Assembly: GCA_002309395.1 (NCBI GenBank)
Contig: DBWU01000061.1
Coordinates: forward strand, 22,841 to 33,718
DNA length: 10,878 nucleotides
Direction: 5' to 3'
From: Oscillospiraceae bacterium UBA1230
GTDB lineage: Bacteria; Bacillota; Clostridia; Oscillospirales; Oscillospiraceae
Of the stretch, positions 7,336-10,878 are shown in pieces. Position numbers and translations under genes: made by a program. Position 1 is the first letter of the stretch; each line of letters begins with the position of its first letter. The notes beneath the pieces are model-generated. The model had not been told where the DNA came from and made no database searches. It was given only the letters and a program-made list of their open reading frames with translations.

Positions 7336-7362
7336 GGGCGTGCCGCGCAGCGCGGCACGCCC
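7336..7362 (+). terminator. Perfect 12-bp GC hairpin after the giant gene; possible terminator lacking a T-tract
   Basis: GGGCGTGCCGCG (7336-7347), loop CAG, CGCGGCACGCCC (7351-7362): twelve uninterrupted pairs. It lies 53 nt after the stop codon. TCATCCCG follows, not a T run, so intrinsic termination would be inefficient. It may instead protect the upstream mRNA end or reduce read-through into the enzyme genes. It shares a 9-nt core, CGCGCAGCG, with the hairpin at 1176-1218. Confidence 0.45.
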
Positions 7363-7391
7363 TCATCCCGAAACAGTATCGACGGATAAGC

Positions 7392-7397
7392 AGGAGA
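7392..7397 (+). promoter_or_regulatory. Ribosome binding site of the ornithine cyclodeaminase-family gene
   Basis: AGGAGA lies 7 nt before the ATG at 7405 and supports that start. Confidence 0.65.
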
Positions 7398-7404
7398 GAA
7401 AACG

Positions 7405-8391
7405 ATGGAACAAAAAGCATATATTATCGGCGATGAGACCGTAAAAAAATATCTCACGGTAGACGACGTGATTCAATGCGTGGAGGACACGTGGCGCTGG
7501 TACGGCGAGGGAAAGGTGGTCATGCCCAATAAGATCACCACCGACATGGAACCCATGGGCGTACACGGCTGGTTCAACTCCATGCCGGCCTATATCGGCC
7601 CAATGGACGTGGCGGGCATCAAGGTGGTGGGCGGTTACGACGGGAACCGTGCACTGGGACTGCCCTATATTAAAGCGAATATTCTGGTGACGGATTCCAA
7701 AACCGGCGTTTTGAAGGCGCTGATGAACGGCGACTATATCAACGATCTGCGTACCGGCGCCCAGCCTGCCGTGATGGCAAAGCTCCTGGCGTCCAAGACG
7801 GATATCGTCACCGTTATCGGCACAGGACTGCAGGGCTATACCAGCCTCCTGTGCATGAGCCGCGTGCTGACGATGAAGGAAGTGCGTCTTTGCGACATCT
7901 CCGAGGAGGCGATGGATCGCTTTATCGCCCGATTCCCCGACGCGCCGTTCCGCTTCGTCAAGTGTAAGTCCAACGAGGAGGGCTGCCGCGGCGCCGACGT
8001 GGTCATCACCGTTACCAACGCCAATGCGAACCTGGTGGAAGAGCCGTGGCTGAAGAAGGGTTCGCTGGTCATGACCATGGGTTCTTTCCGCGAGACCTCC
8101 TTCGACGTGGTGCGTAAGGCGGACAAGATCGCTGTGGATCAGGTGGGCCAGTCTCTCCACCGCGGCAACGTAAAGGAGCTGGCGGAGATGGGCGAGATCA
8201 CCGCCGAGTCCTTTGACATCATCGTGCCGGACGTGCTGGCAGGCAAGGCGACCGGGCGCACCGACCCCGATCACCGCATCTATGCCCAGATCATCGGCAC
8301 GGGTATGCTGGACGTGGCGTGCGCCGGTCTGGTGCTCAAACGGATCGAGGAATCCGGCGCGGACGCGTTCCGCTACGATATGACCAAATAA
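7405..8391 (+). CDS. Ornithine cyclodeaminase/mu-crystallin family protein
   Basis: 328 residues, the usual length for the family, whose members act on amino or imino acids with NAD(P): ornithine cyclodeaminase, alanine dehydrogenase, ketimine reductase and the L-2,3-diaminopropionate synthase subunit SbnB. Visible hallmarks are K73 in AGIKVVGGY, D-L-R116-T-G-A, the dinucleotide-binding loop G139-T-G-L-Q-G144, and D245 in the VDQ motif, which matches the catalytic aspartate. The substrate-side P-x-R motif of classical ornithine cyclodeaminases reads P-N-K43 here, so the true substrate may not be ornithine. It is cytoplasmic, with no signal peptide. It is the first gene of a tight + strand cluster, with only 19 bp to the amidohydrolase. 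The family call is firm, but the reaction cannot be chosen from sequence alone. A role in handling an imino acid or opine-type product would fit the opine-dehydrogenase-like gene downstream. Confidence 0.88.
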   Translation: MEQKAYIIGDETVKKYLTVDDVIQCVEDTWRWYGEGKVVMPNKITTDMEPMGVHGWFNSMPAYIGPMDVAGIKVVGGYDGNRALGLPYIKANILVTDSKTGVLKALMNGDYINDLRTGAQPAVMAKLLASKTDIVTVIGTGLQGYTSLLCMSRVLTMKEVRLCDISEEAMDRFIARFPDAPFRFVKCKSNEEGCRGADVVITVTNANANLVEEPWLKKGSLVMTMGSFRETSFDVVRKADKIAVDQVGQSLHRGNVKELAEMGEITAESFDIIVPDVLAGKATGRTDPDHRIYAQIIGTGMLDVACAGLVLKRIEESGADAFRYDMTK

Positions 8392-8395
8392 GCGC

Positions 8396-8403
8396 AAAGG
8401 GAG
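8396..8403 (+). promoter_or_regulatory. Ribosome binding site of the amidohydrolase gene
   Basis: AAAGGGAG sits in the 19-bp gap after the preceding stop codon, 7 nt before the ATG at 8411. The short gap shows translationally close genes on one transcript. Confidence 0.65.
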
Positions 8404-8410
8404 AAATCGT

Positions 8411-9463
8411 ATGGCACTCTTTGAGGTAACAGATCACGACCGGCAGATCTATGAGCAGGAACTGCGGGACTTCCTGCCCCGAAAGATCATCGACATCCAC
8501 ACCCACGTGTGGCTGGAGAGTCTGATCAAAAAGAAAAGCGGAGAGTTCCGCGCCGTCACGTGGCCTACGCTGGTGGCATCGGACAACAGCATCGAGGATC
8601 TGCAGGAGACGTATCGGCTTATGTTTCCCGACAAGGAGGTCAGCGCCCTGTTTTTCGGCAGCAGTAAGCCGGGCTATATGGACGCCATCAACGACTATAC
8701 GGCACAGTGCAGTAAGAAAAGCGGCTTTCCGGCGCTCTATTACTCCACGCCGGACGAGTCGCCGGAGCGTCTGGAGCAGAAGATCCGCGCCGGCGGTTTT
8801 CTGGGACTGAAATCCTTTTTGAATCTGGCGCCGTCCTATATTCCGGAAAATGAGATCCGTATTTTTGACTTTTTCCCAAAGAATCAGCTCAAAAAGATGG
8901 ACGAGATGGGCGCTATCGTCATGCTCCATATCCCCCGAAGCGGCCGGCTGAAAGATCCGGTGAATCTCCACCAGATCGTGGAGCTGAAACGGGAGTTCCC
9001 CCGTGTGGGGCTGATTGTCGCCCACATCGGCAGGGCGTACTGCCAAAGCGATATCGGTGACGCGTTCACCTTTTTAGCGCAGTGCCCCGACTTGATGTTC
9101 GATTTCAGCGCAAACTGCTGTGATGACGCCATGGAGGCGCTGCTGCGCGCCGCGGGACCCAAGCACGTGATGTTCGGGAGTGATCTGCCTATTCTGCGGA
9201 TGCGTACCCGGCGCATTACGGAAAACGGCACCTATATCAATCTGGTGCCGCCGGGGCTGTACGGCGACCCCAAACAGGATCCCCATTTACGGGAGGTTTC
9301 CCCGGAGGAGGCGGAGAAGATCACCTTCTTTATGTATGAGGAGCTGTTGGCGTTCAAACGGGTGGCGCGGAAGCTGTCGCTTTCCGCCGCCGATCTGGAG
9401 GACGTATTTTACAACAACGCCGCCGCCATGCTCGATCAGGCGAGAAGAAATATCTACGGCTGA
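8411..9463 (+). CDS. Metal-dependent amidohydrolase (Amidohydro_2-type, TIM barrel)
   Basis: 350 residues, typical for the Amidohydro_2 (COG2159-like) group, which includes decarboxylases and lactone or amide hydrolases. The metal site is visible in order: D-I-H30-T-H32 at the end of strand 1, H173 (MLHIPRSG), H205 (VAHIGRAY) and D258 (FGSDLPI). K134 in LGLKSF may be a further active-site residue (inference). It has no signal peptide and is cytoplasmic. It lies 19 bp after the ornithine cyclodeaminase-family gene and surely shares its transcript. The stop TGA is followed at once by TAG. An asparagine-rich NNAAAML segment near the C terminus is the usual end of the barrel in this group. Substrate unknown; a lactone, amide or carboxylate made by the neighbouring enzymes is plausible but unproven. 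Confidence 0.87.
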   Translation: MALFEVTDHDRQIYEQELRDFLPRKIIDIHTHVWLESLIKKKSGEFRAVTWPTLVASDNSIEDLQETYRLMFPDKEVSALFFGSSKPGYMDAINDYTAQCSKKSGFPALYYSTPDESPERLEQKIRAGGFLGLKSFLNLAPSYIPENEIRIFDFFPKNQLKKMDEMGAIVMLHIPRSGRLKDPVNLHQIVELKREFPRVGLIVAHIGRAYCQSDIGDAFTFLAQCPDLMFDFSANCCDDAMEALLRAAGPKHVMFGSDLPILRMRTRRITENGTYINLVPPGLYGDPKQDPHLREVSPEEAEKITFFMYEELLAFKRVARKLSLSAADLEDVFYNNAAAMLDQARRNIYG

Positions 9464-9585
9464 TAGCAGGGTATCAGATGTACGGCCTTTCCGGGCACAC
9501 CACGGACAATAAACGGTATGCCGGCTGGAAGGAACTGCTGGAGAGCGGGCGTAAAGTGTACGCTTTAACAGGATTTGCAGTGTAA
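9463..9585 (+). pseudogene. Possible remnant of a second PHP hydrolase gene
   Basis: In the gap between two genes, the frame from 9463 to the TAA at 9583-9585 encodes AGYQMYGLSGH and then WKELLESGRKVYALTG (9526-9573). The latter matches WKALLANGHKVWATAG (6767-6814) of the PHP domain at 9 of 16 residues, just before where SD-x-H should follow. AGYQMYG likewise resembles GFEVVYG from the same domain. Instead of the metal-binding SD-x-H motif it ends in FAV-stop. The piece has neither the HxH start nor the HP motif, so it is best read as debris of a lost gene. A chance short reading frame is not excluded. Confidence 0.45.
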
Positions 9586-9649
9586 GCACTGTGCAAGGGC
9601 ACCTGTGCGATGGAGAGAGCATTACGCTCTGCTGACGAGGAGATACGAT
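9464..9649 (+). other. 186-bp gap splitting the enzyme cluster
   Basis: It is unusually long for this cluster (other gaps are 19 and 33 bp). Besides the PHP-like scrap it holds a small imperfect hairpin around CAGTG-TAAG-CACTG (about 9574-9595) and AGAGC-ATTAC-GCTCT (about 9615-9629). No clear promoter or T-tract terminator is seen. The later genes may be read through from upstream. Confidence 0.5.
9637..9642 (+). promoter_or_regulatory. Ribosome binding site fixing the enolase-superfamily start at 9650
   Basis: GAGGAG lies 7 nt before the ATG at 9650. The longer in-frame start at 9575 would add 25 residues unlike any enolase-superfamily N terminus and lies within the PHP-like scrap, so 9650 is chosen. 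Confidence 0.7.
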
Positions 9650-10801
9650 ATGAAAATCACGAAGATACAAATTGATACGTTGGCAGTGCCGCTGCTGCAC
9701 CCGTATCACCTGTCACGGGAATACGGCGTATTCAGCACGGCGACGCCGGTGGTGGTGCGGCTATTTACCGACGAGGGGACCGTTGGCTACGGCGAATGTG
9801 ACCCGTGGCCGCTGTTCACCGGCGACAGCGCCGCCGTGTCCGCGCTGATTCTGGAGAGGCATTTGGCGCCTATGCTCATCGGCAAGGACCCCACCAACTT
9901 AAACGAGATCCACCGCACCATGGACGCGTGTATCCGCAACCAGCATTTGACCAAGTCCGCTATCGACATGGCGTGCTATGACGTGTGGGGCAAATCCGTG
10001 GGGATGCCGGTGCATCAATTGTTGGGCGGTAAACGGCGCGATAGTATGCGCTGTATGTGGTCTATCGGCGGCTCCACGCCCGAAGAGAGCGCCGCGGAGG
10101 TGCTGGAGGCGAAACGCCTGGGGTACGACGGCTGTATGATCAAGATCGGCGGCGCCGACTGGCGGCTGGACGCGGCGCGTACAGCGGCGGCACGGGAGGC
10201 GGTAGGCGCGGATTATCCCCTGATCGTGGACGCCAATCAAGGCTGGGACGTGGATACCGCCATCCGCTACGGAAAAGAAATCCGCCGTCTGGGCATTTTG
10301 TTCTTTGAACAGCCCGTGCAGAGCTGGGACGTGTGGGGCATGGCAAAGATTCGCCGCGCCCTTGATATCCCCCTGTCCGCCGACGAGGGCGTGATGACGC
10401 TGCAGGACGCCAGAGCACTGGTGGAAAAGGAAGCGGTGGACGTGTTCAGCATCAAGGTCACCAAAAACGGCGGCATCCGTCCGGCGAAGGAAATCTGCGA
10501 CTATGCCGCCGCCAGCGGCGTACAGGTGTTCTTCAATTCCATGATCGAAGAGGGGATCACCGAGGCGGCAAGTCTCCAGCTTGGCGTCACGTGCGGCAAT
10601 ATCGTCACGTCTATCGGGCATGCCTATTTCTCACCCAACCGTCTGGACGGAGATATCTGCTCTTACCATAAGCAGATCCGCGTCTGTGACGGCGAGACGG
10701 TCCTCTCGCCCCTTCCCGGTTTGGGCGTGGAGTTGGATGAGGAGGCTATGCACCGCTATACCGTGGATACGCGCGCGGTCACGGAAGCGTACCGTGCTTG
10801 A
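9650..10801 (+). CDS. Mandelate racemase/muconate lactonizing enzyme (enolase superfamily) protein
   Basis: 383 residues, normal for the family. The start MKITKIQIDTLAVPLL and the capping-domain segment GYGECDPWPLFTGD are typical of the muconate-lactonizing/dipeptide-epimerase/N-succinylamino-acid-racemase subgroup. In the barrel, D194 (VDANQGW), E220 (FFEQPV) and D245 (SADEG) are the expected Mg ligands, and K165 and K269 (SIKVTKNGG) the two catalytic lysines on opposite faces. The usual K-x-K of this subgroup reads M163-I-K165, so the outer lysine is lost while the proton-transferring one is kept. Reactions in the subgroup start with proton abstraction next to a carboxylate: racemisation, epimerisation or cycloisomerisation. 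Which one occurs here cannot be told. Preceded by a 186-bp gap and followed 33 bp later by an opine-dehydrogenase-like gene. The family is firm; an amino-acid-derivative racemase or epimerase is my best guess. Confidence 0.88.
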   Translation: MKITKIQIDTLAVPLLHPYHLSREYGVFSTATPVVVRLFTDEGTVGYGECDPWPLFTGDSAAVSALILERHLAPMLIGKDPTNLNEIHRTMDACIRNQHLTKSAIDMACYDVWGKSVGMPVHQLLGGKRRDSMRCMWSIGGSTPEESAAEVLEAKRLGYDGCMIKIGGADWRLDAARTAAAREAVGADYPLIVDANQGWDVDTAIRYGKEIRRLGILFFEQPVQSWDVWGMAKIRRALDIPLSADEGVMTLQDARALVEKEAVDVFSIKVTKNGGIRPAKEICDYAAASGVQVFFNSMIEEGITEAASLQLGVTCGNIVTSIGHAYFSPNRLDGDICSYHKQIRVCDGETVLSPLPGLGVELDEEAMHRYTVDTRAVTEAYRA

Positions 10802-10822
10802 GATTAAAAAAACAGAGAAAAG

Positions 10823-10827
10823 AAGGG
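10823..10827 (+). promoter_or_regulatory. Ribosome binding site of the last, partial gene
   Basis: AAGGG is placed 7 nt before the ATG at 10835, in the 33-bp gap after the enolase-superfamily gene. Confidence 0.55.
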
Positions 10828-10834
10828 TTTTATT

Positions 10835-10878
10835 ATGAGTAACAAAACGTGGGCAATCATCGGCGGCGGCAACGGCGG
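10835..10878 (+). CDS. N terminus of a Rossmann-fold NAD(P) protein, probably opine (octopine/nopaline) dehydrogenase-like (cut by window end)
   Basis: Only 14 complete codons are visible, encoding MSNKTWAIIGGGNG, with a further partial glycine codon. The GGGNGG loop after a short hydrophobic strand is a dinucleotide-binding turn at the extreme N terminus. The sequence IGGGNGG (rather than GxGxxA/G) right after AI is typical of the NAD/NADP octopine/nopaline dehydrogenase family, which reductively joins or oxidatively splits amino acids and 2-oxo acids. Other Rossmann enzymes are possible with so little sequence. Its position after the enolase-superfamily gene on the same strand suggests one operon with the ornithine cyclodeaminase-family gene. 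Confidence 0.6.
   Translation, partial: MSNKTWAIIGGGNG

Larger units (their letters stand above)
7283..7404 (+). other. Intergenic region between the giant gene and the enzyme cluster, with two hairpins
   Basis: 122 bp. A small stem GGCGC-TCG-GCGCC (7308-7320) is preceded by a run of six A (7299-7304). Read on the - strand it looks like a terminator followed by six T, but no - strand gene is present to use it. A second, stronger hairpin follows at 7336-7362. I found no convincing -35/-10 pair, so whether the downstream enzymes have their own promoter is open. Confidence 0.5.

Noticed and set aside
7363..8397. A 344-residue open frame on the - strand over the ornithine cyclodeaminase-family gene
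   Set aside because: It is a mirror of a GC-rich real gene: histidine/arginine-rich, no family motif, while the + strand frame carries a full set of family motifs.
9575..9649. Longer N terminus for the enolase-superfamily protein
   Set aside because: The added 25 residues are Cys/Arg-rich and unlike the family, and GAGGAG supports the start at 9650.

Overview
The window is a GC-rich stretch of about 10.9 kb, and every convincing gene is on the + strand. Strong GGAGG-type ribosome binding sites sit about 7 nt before each start. A fragment resembling an InlB B-repeat (Listeria-Bacteroides repeat), giant secreted GLUG-like repeat proteins and a short acidic 'YxxP' peptide point to a Gram-positive member of the Clostridia, most likely a gut Oscillospiraceae/Ruminococcaceae-type organism. 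This placement rests on style and is not proven.

Positions 1-7282 form a surface or secreted-protein region. It opens with the 3' end of a large repeat protein (1-1170). A GC-rich hairpin without a T-tract follows, then a 45-residue acidic peptide gene (1275-1412). Next comes a 1942-residue exported protein (1454-7282) with a signal peptide, an InlB-like fragment, a beta-rich module, four GLUG-like units of about 325-350 residues, and a C-terminal PHP metallohydrolase domain of the CehA/McbA type with its metal-binding motifs intact. The two giant proteins share the same repeat unit, so they look like duplicated and recombining paralogues. The upstream one stops straight after its last unit and has no enzyme domain.

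Positions 7283-7404 are an intergenic region with strong GC hairpins. Positions 7405-10878 form a co-directional enzyme cluster: an ornithine cyclodeaminase/mu-crystallin family enzyme, an Amidohydro_2-type metal-dependent hydrolase, a 186-bp gap, a mandelate racemase/muconate lactonizing enzyme (enolase superfamily) protein, and the first 14 codons of a Rossmann protein whose start resembles opine (octopine/nopaline) dehydrogenases. The 186-bp gap seems to hold a decayed scrap of a second PHP hydrolase.

Working hypothesis (inference): the exported PHP enzyme, held on a long beta-helical repeat stalk, cleaves an extracellular ester, amide or carbamate-like conjugate. The adjacent cytoplasmic enzymes (amidohydrolase, racemase/epimerase-like enolase, imino-acid or opine-type oxidoreductases) then process the amino-acid-derived product. 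No transporter or regulator is visible, and no substrate can be named from the sequence. No tRNA, rRNA, CRISPR array, insertion sequence or phage gene was seen.
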